Origin: Rhizobium sp. FKY42
Lineage (GTDB): Bacteria; Pseudomonadota; Alphaproteobacteria; Rhizobiales; Rhizobiaceae
NCBI RefSeq assembly: GCF_005222835.1
Contig: NZ_STGA01000073.1
Location: forward strand, 124,001 to 188,000
DNA: 64,000 nucleotides
Direction of reading: 5' to 3'
This document shows positions 36,302-46,255 of the stretch, one piece after another. Position 1 is the stretch's first letter. Each line of letters starts with the position of its first letter. The notes under the pieces are model-generated. The model worked only from the letters and a program-made list of their open reading frames with translations. It was not told the origin of the DNA and ran no database searches. Made by a program: the position numbers and the translations under genes.

Positions 36302-36650
36302 GCCGGGGCTTGCTTCGGCTATGGCGATAAATGGTCGGTGTAATAAACCTATTGGACCCGGGGGCGGTACCCGGCGCCTCCACCAAAAACCGGTCGGTAA
36401 GCGAGTGTGTCTCGGACCGGCTTTTGATGGGGGCGAAATAGGATCGACAAGGGCGTAAAGATCGTACTTTTGCTCGGCATGATACCGCCGTTATCGGGTC
36501 ACAAGTGTAGTTGCAAACGACAACAACGCTAAGGGTTACGCTCTCGCTGCCTAATGGCGGTGCGGGAAACCCGCTCCAAGTCCTCTAGGTTAGCCCCTTG
36601 AGGCGGGGTCCGAAGGCACCTGGCAACAGAAGCCTTCACCTTCCCGCTTC
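36302..36650 (+). ncRNA. ssrA: Two-piece (circularly permuted) tmRNA
   Basis: The acceptor half comes first: a T-arm-like GGACCCGG...CCGG then CGCCTCC-A-CCA ending at 36385. A 43-base loop follows (36386-36428), and the coding half begins GGGGGCG at 36429, pairing with CGCCTCC to restore the acceptor stem. The tag frame runs 36513-36554 and reads ANDNNAKGYALAA then TAA, after the usual TAGTT. This permuted order is known from alphaproteobacteria. A promoter -10 (TATATC, 36290-36295) places the 5' end near 36302; the 3' end (about 36650) is approximate. tmRNA rescues ribosomes stalled on broken mRNAs. Confidence 0.95.
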
Positions 36651-36766
36651 ACGTGTTTTTCGCTATCTTCGTCATGACTCGTCTCACCGGGGCTTCCGCA
36701 GGGAAACTTGCTGGCTTATAACGGGCAGACAAATCGCAAGAAAAACATCGAACTGATTGGAAGACA

Positions 36767-37285
36767 ATGACGATGGGTCAGGATCATATCCGTTACGACA
36801 TTCTGGCACAGGACGCCCTTCGCGGCGTTATTCGCAAGGTTTTGTCGGAAGTGGCTGCCACCAGCCGTCTGCCGGGCGACCATCATTTTTTCATCACGTT
36901 CCTCACCGGTGCTCCGGGTGTTCGGATCTCTACCCACTTGAAGGACAAGTATCCGGAACAGATGACAATCGTCATCCAGCATCAGTTCTGGGATCTGAAA
37001 GTGTCCGATACGCATTTCGAAATCGGTCTTTCGTTCTCGGATACGCCCGAGCGGCTCTACATTCCATTCAACGCAATTCGCGGTTTCTACGATCCATCCG
37101 TCAACTTCGAACTCGAATTCGAGGTTCCGCTGGCGGACGAGGAAGAGGCTTCCGCAGAGATTACAGCCTATCCGGCGGATGCTGTGGCGAAGCCTGGTTC
37201 CGAGGAAGAAGCCAAGTCCGATGATGACAAGAAGCCCGGCTCGGGTTCTGTTGTCTCGTTGGATTCCTTCCGCAAAAAGCACTGA
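36767..37285 (+). CDS. sspB: SspB, ClpXP adaptor for ssrA-tagged proteins
   Basis: 172 residues of the alphaproteobacterial SspB type. The substrate-binding domain runs from IRYDILAQDALRGVIRKV to NFELEFEVPL (about 8-120); the C-terminus is an acidic linker ending SLDSFRKKH, the ClpX-docking tail. SspB binds the tmRNA-encoded tag and delivers it to ClpXP, so its position 117 bases after ssrA is functionally fitting. Start is MTMGQDH (36767) or the second ATG (36773). Confidence 0.95.
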   Translation: MTMGQDHIRYDILAQDALRGVIRKVLSEVAATSRLPGDHHFFITFLTGAPGVRISTHLKDKYPEQMTIVIQHQFWDLKVSDTHFEIGLSFSDTPERLYIPFNAIRGFYDPSVNFELEFEVPLADEEEASAEITAYPADAVAKPGSEEEAKSDDDKKPGSGSVVSLDSFRKKH

Positions 37286-37304
37286 TTTCTGCGCGGGTTC
37301 TGCC

Positions 37305-37499
37305 ATGTGTGCTGATATCATCAACCTGAAATTGGCCCGAAAGGCCAAGGCCCGCTCTGAAAAGGAGCGGCAGGCAGAGCAGAATCGCATCACATTCGGC
37401 AGAACCAAACAGGAAAAATCCCTGACCAAAGCCCTGAACGAGAAAGCATCGAAGCAACTCGATCAAGGCAAGCTGGAAAAGAACGACGAGGCTGACTGA
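37305..37499 (+). CDS. DUF4169 small basic protein
   Basis: 64 residues, highly charged: MCADIINLKLARKAKARSEK then repeated Lys/Glu helices (DQGKLEKNDEAD end). Fits the DUF4169 family common in Rhizobiales; function unknown, possibly nucleic acid or ribosome related. It begins 19 bases after sspB and is likely cotranscribed. Confidence 0.85.
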   Translation: MCADIINLKLARKAKARSEKERQAEQNRITFGRTKQEKSLTKALNEKASKQLDQGKLEKNDEAD

Positions 37500-37556
37500 G
37501 TGTCGGCCTCTTTTAATATCTCCAGGCAACCCGTGTGAAGGCTGGAGAGCGCCCGG

Positions 37557-37772
37557 ATGATTCGCAAGCATTCCACAACCCTCCATGGACACCGTACAAG
37601 CTTCACGCTGGAGGATGTGTTCTGGGACGAACTGAAGCTGATTGCGGGAAAGCGCCAGATCAGCCTTGCGGGTCTGATTGCTGAAATCGATGACAATCGC
37701 GAGGCGGAGAGTAACCTGTCATCCGCATTGAGAATTTACGTACTCCAGTGGATCAAGACCCAGCATAGGTAG
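37557..37772 (+). CDS. Ribbon-helix-helix domain protein
   Basis: 71 residues of the RHH_4 type: RKHSTTLHGHRTSFTLEDVF is the strand, WDELKLIAGKRQISLAGLIA the helices, and SSALRIYVLQWI the terminal helix. Such proteins are dimeric DNA-binding regulators; in rhizobia they often follow sspB and the DUF4169 gene. Target unknown. It is 57 bases from the previous gene and converges with the AsmA-like gene. Confidence 0.85.
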   Translation: MIRKHSTTLHGHRTSFTLEDVFWDELKLIAGKRQISLAGLIAEIDDNREAESNLSSALRIYVLQWIKTQHR

Positions 37773-37793
37773 CAATTCCCGTCGTCGGCAGTG

Positions 37794-40700
37794 TCAGTAG
37801 GGCGCGACCCCCGGCAAACCGTTGTTCGGGCGGAATTGATCTCCGGTCGGAGGAATAGTCAGCGCTGGCGTCGCATCCTGAGCAGAAGGCTGACGTTGCT
37901 CAATCGCCTTCTCCTGCTCACGCTGCCTCTGCGCTTCCGCTGCCCGCTCTTTCGCCTCCTGTTCGGCACGAGCACGAGCCTCGGCCTCCGCCTTTTCGCG
38001 TTGCGCTTTGCGCTCCACCTCAAGCGATTGGTAAAGGGACACTTCCCTGCGCAGCCGCTGCTTTTCAAGAACACTGGCCTGAAGCGTCTCAACCCGCCTG
38101 CGCTCACGCTCGAAAGCACGCAGCGAAAGATAGTTTGTTAGCCCACCCACTTCCAACTCACGCGTGGGCGCGTCCCACGGACCGGAAAACTGAAGTCCAA
38201 CACTCGCCTCGCCACCGGCAATGGCATTCTCGCCAAGCGCATAGGTGACCACGAGCTTTCCATCCAAAGTCTGGTCTGGAAGATTGAACCGCGCCTCGCC
38301 GGACAAAGCGGCCGGTCCCGCCTGTGCGGTAATGCTTTGAAAGCGCAGCTGGCCGGAACTCACCGTGAAAGGCAGCGTCACGGCTCCGATTCGGGTTGGC
38401 CCTGCATAAAGAACTGCCTCCGCGATTGGGCGAACCTTGCTTTCGGTCACATCGCCCTGAATGCGGTCGGCAGCACTGAGGAGAGAACTCACCGGATCCT
38501 GTGCCAGATCCGGCAAGACAACATCAGCAAGGCGCAACGAGCCGGATCCGTTGAGTGCGGTCACCAGGCCTGCCGGTGTCTTTGCGGTTGCTTCCGCGGC
38601 GAGCTCGAAACTAAGCTTGCCTGTCGCAACGGGATGGTTGGCCCGCAACCACATCAGCGGCGCCAGATCGGCGTCCTTGAGCGCCAGACGCGATTGCAGC
38701 AAACCGATGCCATCGCTATTCGACAGCGCCAGACGACCGGAGATCGTGCCGCCAAGCCATTTGCCGCGCAGTTCCTCCAGCGTCATGCCGCCACTGCGAT
38801 TGACGAAACGCATCGCAACGTTTTGCGCAGGCTGGGTGCCCGGCGATACGAGAACCTGATCGACAGACACATCCAGATTAAGGTCAGCCTGCCGGAACAT
38901 CGGAGCAGCCAATTGCTTGGCAGACAGTTCACCGGTTTCAGCATCCTGCAGCGGTCCGTAAACCGCTTCGGCGAGCCACAATAGGTCCATGGCGCCGAGG
39001 TTGAGCTTGCCGCTGATCGTGGGGATTGGGGCTGCACGATCGAAAACAAGATCGCCACCCAGCGTATTGCCAGCGACATTACCGGACACCTCGCCGAGAC
39101 GAACGGCCTTCGTTTCCAATATCATCTTCGATCTGAGATCGACGGGCAGACCGGTACCGAGTTGCGGCAGGCCGAAACCGCCGGCAAGCAGGGTCGGCTC
39201 GAGATCAGAACTCTTGAGGCTCACCGAATAGCTGCCATTGCCGAAACTGTCCGGCGCAAGGCTCATCCCGCCTTCAGCCACCAATTCGGTCAGATCGGTC
39301 CGGTAACCGAACCGAACCTGTATCGGCTGGGAAAGCCGACCACTGGCGCTGACATCGATGACGCCGTTATAATCGCCATCGAAGGGAAATGTGGAAATGC
39401 CAATCTGGTCGAGAAGGGTGAGCGATTCGGTATTGGCCAGCCTGGCCGAGGCCTGAAATTCAGTTTCCTGCGTCAGGTCAAAGAGATGCAGTGCCTTTAT
39501 GTCGGAGGAGATCAGCGTGCCGTTCGAACTGCCGCTGACTTTAATGACCGCTGCATCACCCAGTGTAACATCCACAGTCAGCTTCGTATCCGCATACCGG
39601 TCAGCACTACGCGCCATGCGTTCCAGAACCGGATGCCTTGGCAGGCGCTCTCTCAGCATCGCCAGAAAACCTGCCGCATCCGGTGCCGTGAGACTGACAG
39701 TGCCTTGACCGGAATAATCGAAAATCGAGCCTTCGCCACTCCCTTTTGCCAGAATACTGGCGCCCGCCAGATTGGCAATATTCAGCTGCGGCACGGTCAA
39801 TTTCCCGTCGCCGAACTCGAACCGCGTTTCAAAGCCCTGCGCGCCGACGCCGAAAGCCGTCAGCCGGTCGGCCTTCAAATGCGCTGACAGCTTGTGATCG
39901 AGCACATCGTCACCGGCGTCATTACCGGTCATCAGCGAGGCAAGTGCCCGCAAGGCATCGAGATCGATCTCATTGCCTGCAAGATCTACCGCAAGCTGCG
40001 GCACCGCTGCCGCCTCCGTGGCGGAGGTCCGACGCACTTGCCCCTTCAGCGTTGCGCTGCCAACAGCCACCTCAAGATTGTTAAAGACCTGCACACCGGT
40101 TGTCAGATCGACGTCGGCGGAGAAACCCGCCGCCTTGAGACGCCGGATTGCAGGGTCGACCTTGCCGGTCAACCAGTCGGAAAGGCCAGAAGGCTGGTTG
40201 GAAGCCAACACCATCTTGCCCTTGAAACCGGCGCTACCCTTGAGGCTCAGCCGACCATCAAGTTCCACCTGCGTCCTGCCGGGAAGCGTGGCGACCGCAT
40301 TTTCGATCTGCCATCCGGTTTGAGCCGGACGAATGTCCAGCCGGATATCACGCAGGGTCGTTCCCTCCGTCACGATCGCCGGAAGGCTAATTGTTGCCCG
40401 CCCCGGCACCTGCGGCACGGGAATATTGGCAGCCATGTCGATCAGGGCATGAAGGCGTCTTTGGGCGGAGACATGCGGATCACGGGCCGTCTTGCCCTTG
40501 GCCAACATGTCGCCTGCCAGCTTCTCGACATCCACCTGCTGGCCGTCCGCCGTCAGCAGAAATTCCGGCCTGTCACCGGTATCCAGCGTCGCCTCACCGG
40601 TAATGACATAGGGATTATCAGCGGCACCGGCTTCAACACGATATTCAGGAATCCGGATGCGCTCGTTCGTCAACTCGAACTTGCCCTTGGTGCGCGGCGG

Positions 40701-41495
40701 CGGAACACGTTTCTCCGCGACGGCCACCCCATTGGCAACTGGCTGATCTTGAAAGACGAGGTTAAAGGCGCCCTTATAGGCGGGCTTGGCATCGGCCACG
40801 CCGAGCATACCGTCGAGCTGAACCTCGACCGGCTGGATATCCGGCCAAAGGCGAAGTTTCAAAGGCACCTGACCGGCCTGTGCGTCCGGCTCTCCACTGC
40901 TCAGCGAGAACTTCGCCTCGTAACCGTCCAGCGTTCCATTGCCTTCGGCCCGCCACGGCCCTGCTAGCGAGCTTGCAGACAGATCGGCGGTGAGCTTGCT
41001 AAGAGTTCTGTTGCGACCAGTCGCCTCGTCAATGAACTGGATCTCGGCGCCCGTAATGTGCACATCTTCCAGCACGACGTTACGTGCGGGAATAGCCGGC
41101 CGGCTGCCGCGCATCCAATCCAGCTTGCCGTCCTTCAGAAGGCGGATACGGGCCTTGGGGTTTACCAGCCGCATGTCGAAAACGCGCGCCTCGCCGGAGA
41201 GGAAGGGCGCCAGTTCCAAATCCATGGAAAACTCTGCCACCTGGATCAGCGGCGTTCCATCAAGATCCTGCCCCACGCGAACATCGCGCATCGTAACCGA
41301 AGGGAAAGGCAAAAGTCGGGCATCGACGCTGCCATGCACGGTCACCTTCTTGCCAAGGATTCGGCTGGCCTGTTCTTCGAAGCTGAGCCGGAAACTGCTC
41401 CAGTCCACGAACAGCGGAGCAAACAGCGCTGCGAACAACGCAATCACCACCAGACCGCCAAACAGCAGGAAAAGACGTCCCAACAACCGGACCAC
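37794..41495 (-). CDS. AsmA family envelope protein
   Basis: 1233 residues. N-terminal membrane anchor (LFLLFGGLVVIALFAALFAP), AsmA start VDWSSFRLSFEEQASRILGK, then a long beta-rich periplasmic region made of repeated strands (AsmA-like, AsmA_2). A charged coiled coil from about residue 1135 to 1205 (ERRRVETLQASVLEKQ ... KERAAEAQRQREQEKA) precedes a Pro-rich tail. AsmA-like proteins bridge the periplasm and are linked to phospholipid transport to the outer membrane. It is alone on its strand between hflK-type and oxidase genes. Confidence 0.92.
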   Translation of the reverse strand: MVRLLGRLFLLFGGLVVIALFAALFAPLFVDWSSFRLSFEEQASRILGKKVTVHGSVDARLLPFPSVTMRDVRVGQDLDGTPLIQVAEFSMDLELAPFLSGEARVFDMRLVNPKARIRLLKDGKLDWMRGSRPAIPARNVVLEDVHITGAEIQFIDEATGRNRTLSKLTADLSASSLAGPWRAEGNGTLDGYEAKFSLSSGEPDAQAGQVPLKLRLWPDIQPVEVQLDGMLGVADAKPAYKGAFNLVFQDQPVANGVAVAEKRVPPPRTKGKFELTNERIRIPEYRVEAGAADNPYVITGEATLDTGDRPEFLLTADGQQVDVEKLAGDMLAKGKTARDPHVSAQRRLHALIDMAANIPVPQVPGRATISLPAIVTEGTTLRDIRLDIRPAQTGWQIENAVATLPGRTQVELDGRLSLKGSAGFKGKMVLASNQPSGLSDWLTGKVDPAIRRLKAAGFSADVDLTTGVQVFNNLEVAVGSATLKGQVRRTSATEAAAVPQLAVDLAGNEIDLDALRALASLMTGNDAGDDVLDHKLSAHLKADRLTAFGVGAQGFETRFEFGDGKLTVPQLNIANLAGASILAKGSGEGSIFDYSGQGTVSLTAPDAAGFLAMLRERLPRHPVLERMARSADRYADTKLTVDVTLGDAAVIKVSGSSNGTLISSDIKALHLFDLTQETEFQASARLANTESLTLLDQIGISTFPFDGDYNGVIDVSASGRLSQPIQVRFGYRTDLTELVAEGGMSLAPDSFGNGSYSVSLKSSDLEPTLLAGGFGLPQLGTGLPVDLRSKMILETKAVRLGEVSGNVAGNTLGGDLVFDRAAPIPTISGKLNLGAMDLLWLAEAVYGPLQDAETGELSAKQLAAPMFRQADLNLDVSVDQVLVSPGTQPAQNVAMRFVNRSGGMTLEELRGKWLGGTISGRLALSNSDGIGLLQSRLALKDADLAPLMWLRANHPVATGKLSFELAAEATAKTPAGLVTALNGSGSLRLADVVLPDLAQDPVSSLLSAADRIQGDVTESKVRPIAEAVLYAGPTRIGAVTLPFTVSSGQLRFQSITAQAGPAALSGEARFNLPDQTLDGKLVVTYALGENAIAGGEASVGLQFSGPWDAPTRELEVGGLTNYLSLRAFERERRRVETLQASVLEKQRLRREVSLYQSLEVERKAQREKAEAEARARAEQEAKERAAEAQRQREQEKAIEQRQPSAQDATPALTIPPTGDQFRPNNGLPGVAPY

Positions 41496-41559
41496 TCCTT
41501 GATTTCGGAGGTCTATTTAAAATTCTACAGGCTCCCGCACAAGCCGTGCAAGGATCGTA

Positions 41560-42975
41560 TCAGGTTGTTTCCCGCAGGATCTTGCCTGGATTAAAGATAT
41601 TCTTCGGATCCACCGCCCGCTTGATCGTCCGCATCAGGCCAAGCGCAGGCCCGGCCTCCTCTTCGAGAAAACTCATCTTGCCCTGCCCGATGCCGTGCTC
41701 GCCCGTACACGTTCCGCCGCAAGCAAGAGCGCGTCGGTTCAAGCGCTCAACGAAGGCTTCGATCCGTGCGACATCAGCCGGATCCTTGTCGTTGAACAAA
41801 ATGGACAGATGGAAGTTGCCATCTCCGGCATGACCGACGATCGGTGCAAGAAAGTCATTCTCGACGATATCTGCATGGGTCGCGGCCACGCAGTCGGCTA
41901 ATTGCGAAATCGGCACGCAAACATCCGTTGCCAGTATCGTGAGGTCAGGGCGCAGGGCACGGGCCGCCCAATAGGCATCATGCCTCGCCTTCCACAGCTT
42001 GGCGCGCTCTTGCGCATCGGCCGTCCAGCGGAAACTTTCGCCGCCGCATTCCTCGGCAATCATGGAAAACTGTTCGGATTGCAGGGTCACTGTCTGATCC
42101 GTGCCATGGAACTCAAGGAAAAGCGTCGGCTTTTCTTCATAGGACAGCCCGGAATAGGCATTGCAGGCGCGGATCTGTACCTCGTCCAGAAGCTCGATAC
42201 GCGCAACGGGAATGCCCATCTGAATGGTCATGATCACCGCATCGCAGGCCGCCTTGACGCTTGGGAAAGCACAGACACCGCCACCGATCTTTTCCGGTAT
42301 TCCCTGCAGGCGAAGCGTAATGGAGGTGAAGACGCCGAGCGTCCCCTCCGAACCAACGAAGAGCCGGGTCAGATCGTAGCCTGCGGAAGACTTCTTGGCA
42401 CGGCTTCCGGTGCCAATCTCCTCGCCGTCTGCTGTCACGACAGTCATGGCGAGCACATTGTCCTTCATGGTGCCATAACGCACGGCGTTGGTGCCGGAAG
42501 CGCGCGTTGCCGTCATGCCACCGATCGAGGCGTTCGCACCAGGATCAATCGGGAAGAAAAGGCCCGTATCGCGGAGATAGACATTCAACTGCTCACGCGT
42601 TACGCCCGGTTCGACGGTCACATCCAGATCCTCCCGCGAAACGCGCAAGATCCGGTTCATGCGCGAAAAATCGATAGAAATTCCGCCCGAAGGTGCGTTG
42701 ACCTGCCCCTCCAGCGACGAACCGGTGCCGAACGGAATGATCGGCACACCGTGCTCAGAGCAGGCTCTAACGACCGCTTTGACGTCGTCAGCAGTCTCGA
42801 CGAACACCACGGCATCCGGCAGCTGTCGGGTCAGATAGGTCGTCGTATGGGTATGCTGCTCACGAAAGGCCTGCCCGGTCTGAAGCTTGTCGCCAAGCGT
42901 CCCCCGCAACGCCTCGATCACAGCCACGACTGCGGCCTCGTTTCGCACACCGGGGCGCACATCCCTCAAGACCAT
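41560..42975 (-). CDS. FAD-linked oxidase, D-lactate dehydrogenase / GlcD type
   Basis: 471-residue VAO-fold flavoprotein. FAD-binding segments VIPFGTGSSLEGQVNAPSGG, GANASIGGMTATRASGTNAV and VGSEGTLGVFT; C-terminal RALACGGTCTGEHGIGQGKM carries the family's active-site and metal-binding His. It oxidises D-lactate, glycolate or a similar 2-hydroxyacid; the exact substrate is not settled. The frame opens at 43014, but GGAG six bases before ATG at 42975 supports the shorter start. Confidence 0.92.
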   Translation of the reverse strand: MVLRDVRPGVRNEAAVVAVIEALRGTLGDKLQTGQAFREQHTHTTTYLTRQLPDAVVFVETADDVKAVVRACSEHGVPIIPFGTGSSLEGQVNAPSGGISIDFSRMNRILRVSREDLDVTVEPGVTREQLNVYLRDTGLFFPIDPGANASIGGMTATRASGTNAVRYGTMKDNVLAMTVVTADGEEIGTGSRAKKSSAGYDLTRLFVGSEGTLGVFTSITLRLQGIPEKIGGGVCAFPSVKAACDAVIMTIQMGIPVARIELLDEVQIRACNAYSGLSYEEKPTLFLEFHGTDQTVTLQSEQFSMIAEECGGESFRWTADAQERAKLWKARHDAYWAARALRPDLTILATDVCVPISQLADCVAATHADIVENDFLAPIVGHAGDGNFHLSILFNDKDPADVARIEAFVERLNRRALACGGTCTGEHGIGQGKMSFLEEEAGPALGLMRTIKRAVDPKNIFNPGKILRETT

Positions 42976-43093
42976 GATCTTCTCCATTGAATGCCGAGCA
43001 GTAGAACCCGGCATCTTTGGTAGGAGAGGATCATTGTTTTGTCTATCAGTTTCGGCTCACGGATAGGCTTCTCCGTGTAACATTTGGATCTGC

Positions 43094-46000
43094 TCACTCC
43101 GCTGCCAGCAGAGGCCGCTCTTTCTCCTCGTTCGCCGCCGGACGAGAAGCCGTGACCAGTTCCTCATGCAGCCTTTGCTCTTCATGCGCGTGCGGCTTGG
43201 CAAAGCGTGCGATCAGGAGATAGGCAAGCGGCGTAATGAACAACGTAACGATTGTTGCCAGACCCAACCCACCAACGATGACCCAGCCAAGCGCAATGCG
43301 TGCTTCTGCACCCGCACCCTGCGCGAATACCAGCGGCACACCACCAAGGATCGTCGCGATCATGGTCATCATCACCGGACGAAGGCGCAGAGCGCATGCC
43401 TTTTCGATTGCCTCGCGAACGGCCATTCCCTGATCTCGAAGCTGGTTGGCGAACTCCACGATCAGAATGCCGTTTTTGGCCATGACCCCGACAAGGAGAA
43501 CAAGTCCGATCTGGCTGTAGACGTTGAGCGTCGAGCCCGTCAGCACCAGAGCGAAGACCGCACAGGCCAATCCGAGCGGCACCGTGGTCATAATGATGAC
43601 GGCGGACAACACGCTTTCGAACTGTGCCGCCAGAACGAGGAAGATGATGGCAATCGCAAAGCCGAAGGTAATGGCCATGCCGCTTGAATTCTCACCCAGC
43701 GTCTTGGCTTCAGCCAACGGCATCAGCCGCGCGCCAGGAGGCAGAAGCGGCTGCGCCAGCGCCTGTGCTTCCTGAAGCGCCTGACCCAGCGAAACGCCCT
43801 CGCCGAGACCAGCCGAAATCGAAACCGCGGCCAGTTGCTGCTCGCGGTTCAGGCGCGGCGCGACTGCCCCTTCCTTGAGGGCGACGACCGTGGCCATTGG
43901 CACGACCTTGCCATCATTGGTGCGCAGGAAGATGTTCTGCAAATCGGTCGGATCGTCGATCGGCTGCATCGTGGAGGTCAACTTGACCGGATAGGCCTCT
44001 CCGTTCACGAAGACATCAACGATGGAACGCCCTTCCAGCAATGCCTGCATGGCGGTGGACAGGCCGGTGATATCGATGCCCAGATCGGACGCACGCTCAC
44101 GGTCGATGGAGACCGAAAGCTGCGCCTGCGTCGGTTCGTTGTCCAGACGCGGCGTCTGGAAATCCGGGTTCTTTTCCATGGCCTGAACGAGCTTGATGGC
44201 GGCGGCGGTCAGCTTTGTATGCTCGTTGCCCACCAGCGCAAACTGCAAGCCATTCCCCGCCCCGCGAATACGCAGGCTGTTGGACTGAATCGCGAAACCG
44301 CGCACCGCTGGAACCTTCGCCGCAGCCGCATTGACATCTGCAACGATCTGGTTCTGGGTGCGCGTGCGTTCGCCCCAGGGCGCCAACGTCATCACCATGA
44401 AACCGCTATTTGTTGAGTTGCCCATGCCGGAAATGGAGAAGATGTTTCGGATCTCACCCGAGTCGACCAGCGGCTGAAGATTTTCCTCGACGCGACGTAT
44501 CTGGTCCTGCGTGTATTCAAGGCTCACACCCTGCGGTGTGGTCAACCGCATCGATACCAGGGATCGATCTTCCAGCGGCGTCAGCTCGTTCTTGACCAGA
44601 CCGAATGCGACGAAGGCCGCCGCGCCGAACATGACCGCCACTGCAATGATGACAATCGGCGCATTCAGAGTGAACTTCAGCGACTTCTCATAGGTGCTGG
44701 CAAAGAGATTGCCGAAGCTCGCGAGAAACCCCTTCGGCTCGCTCATCGGCTTGGTCAGCATGCGCGATGCCAGCATGGGACACAGCGTGAGAGCGGTAAT
44801 AGACGATAGCCCTACGGCAAAGGCCAGCACGAAACCGAACTCGCGGAACAGACCACCCAATTGTCCGGGCAGGAAGGAAAGCGGAATGAAGACAGCCGCC
44901 AGCGTTGCCGTGGTGGCAAGAACCGCAAAGAAAACTTCCTGCGTGCCCAGCACCGCCGCCGCGCGTGGCCCCATGCCTTCAGAACGCCTGCGGACGATGT
45001 TCTCGAGCACGACAATCGCATCATCGACGACGAGACCGGTCGCCAGAACAATGGCCAGCAGGGTGAGAATGTTGATGGAAAAGCCGACCAGATAGATAGC
45101 CGTCAGCGTTCCGATCAGCGCAACAGGCATGGTCAGCGCCGGAATAAGCGTCGCACGCCAGTCGCGCAGGAAGAGATAGAGGACGACGACCACGATCAGC
45201 GCGGAAAGCGCGAGCGCCAACTCGACTTCGTGCAAGGCACCGCGAATGAACACGGCGTCATCCGATGTGATGATGATGCGCGTTCCTTCCGGAAGCACCT
45301 TCTGCAATTCAGCAACAGCCGCTGCAACACCGGTCGAAATGTTGAGCGTATTGGATTGCGCCTGACGGATGATGCCGAGACCGACGCCCTGCACGCCGTT
45401 GGACCGAAGAGTCGTGGTTCCATCGTCAGCACCAAGATTGACGCTTGCGACATCGCGAAGGCGGATATTGTCCTTGATCAGAACATTCTCGAAGTCGCGC
45501 GGTGTCTCCAGGTTTGCCGTTGCGCGCACCACGATATCCTGCGTGCGGCTTGTGAGAGAACCGGCGGGAACGTCAAGCGCCGCACTGGAAAGCGCAGTGG
45601 AGACATCGGCAACCGTCAGGCCACGGCTGGCGAGAGCCGCCTGATTGAGATCGACACGGAAGATCTTTTCCTGATCGCCGTAAAGCTCGACATCCGCCAC
45701 GCCCTCCACCGCTGCCAGCCGGTCAACCACCTGCTTGTCGACAAGTAGGGTCAGGTCTTCCATCGAAAGCTTTGAAGACGTTACGGCAAGCCGCATGATT
45801 GGCTGCGAATCGGAATCCGCCTTGACAATGCGGGGCTCGTCCACGGTATCGGGCAACTGATAGGAGACGCGGCCAATCGCATCGCGCACGTCGCTTGCGG
45901 CGACGGCAAGATCAACGGTGTCGTTGAATTCCATGGTCACGCGGCTGGCACCGAATTGCGATTCTGACGAAAGTGCCTTCAGCCCGCTGACGCGGGCGAC

Positions 46001-46255
46001 AGCGCCCTCGATGACCTGAGTCAATTCCTGATCGACTGTCTGGGGAGATGCGCCTTCATAGTCGGTTCGCACCGTGATGACCGGTTGATCGACATCGGGA
46101 AGCTCGCGCACTTCGACACCGACAAAGGCGGCAAGACCTGCCACGACCAGAAGCGTATTGATAACCGCTGCCAGAATGGGGCGACGGACGAACAGAGCCG
46201 TGAAGGTGGATTTTGCATCCTCTGCCTTCATGTCGTGCTGATCCTTGCTGCTCAT
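43094..46255 (-). CDS. RND efflux transporter, inner membrane pump
   Basis: 1053 residues with the AcrB/MexB-like 12-helix layout and two large periplasmic loops. TM1 follows VRRPILAAVINTLLVVAGL; the TM4 proton-relay pair is in GLVVDDAIVVLENIV; conserved blocks DVEL, GVMAKNGILIVEFANQLRDQG and LLSA follow. It exports drugs, detergents or metabolites together with the adaptor. It overlaps the adaptor stop by 4 bases (ATGA). No outer-membrane TolC gene is next to it, so a remote TolC must serve. Confidence 0.95.
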   Translation of the reverse strand: MSSKDQHDMKAEDAKSTFTALFVRRPILAAVINTLLVVAGLAAFVGVEVRELPDVDQPVITVRTDYEGASPQTVDQELTQVIEGAVARVSGLKALSSESQFGASRVTMEFNDTVDLAVAASDVRDAIGRVSYQLPDTVDEPRIVKADSDSQPIMRLAVTSSKLSMEDLTLLVDKQVVDRLAAVEGVADVELYGDQEKIFRVDLNQAALASRGLTVADVSTALSSAALDVPAGSLTSRTQDIVVRATANLETPRDFENVLIKDNIRLRDVASVNLGADDGTTTLRSNGVQGVGLGIIRQAQSNTLNISTGVAAAVAELQKVLPEGTRIIITSDDAVFIRGALHEVELALALSALIVVVVLYLFLRDWRATLIPALTMPVALIGTLTAIYLVGFSINILTLLAIVLATGLVVDDAIVVLENIVRRRSEGMGPRAAAVLGTQEVFFAVLATTATLAAVFIPLSFLPGQLGGLFREFGFVLAFAVGLSSITALTLCPMLASRMLTKPMSEPKGFLASFGNLFASTYEKSLKFTLNAPIVIIAVAVMFGAAAFVAFGLVKNELTPLEDRSLVSMRLTTPQGVSLEYTQDQIRRVEENLQPLVDSGEIRNIFSISGMGNSTNSGFMVMTLAPWGERTRTQNQIVADVNAAAAKVPAVRGFAIQSNSLRIRGAGNGLQFALVGNEHTKLTAAAIKLVQAMEKNPDFQTPRLDNEPTQAQLSVSIDRERASDLGIDITGLSTAMQALLEGRSIVDVFVNGEAYPVKLTSTMQPIDDPTDLQNIFLRTNDGKVVPMATVVALKEGAVAPRLNREQQLAAVSISAGLGEGVSLGQALQEAQALAQPLLPPGARLMPLAEAKTLGENSSGMAITFGFAIAIIFLVLAAQFESVLSAVIIMTTVPLGLACAVFALVLTGSTLNVYSQIGLVLLVGVMAKNGILIVEFANQLRDQGMAVREAIEKACALRLRPVMMTMIATILGGVPLVFAQGAGAEARIALGWVIVGGLGLATIVTLFITPLAYLLIARFAKPHAHEEQRLHEELVTASRPAANEEKERPLLAAE

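Noticed and set aside
36716-37429. 237-residue minus-strand open frame opposite sspB
   Set aside because: Shadow of sspB, with no start context and no similarity.
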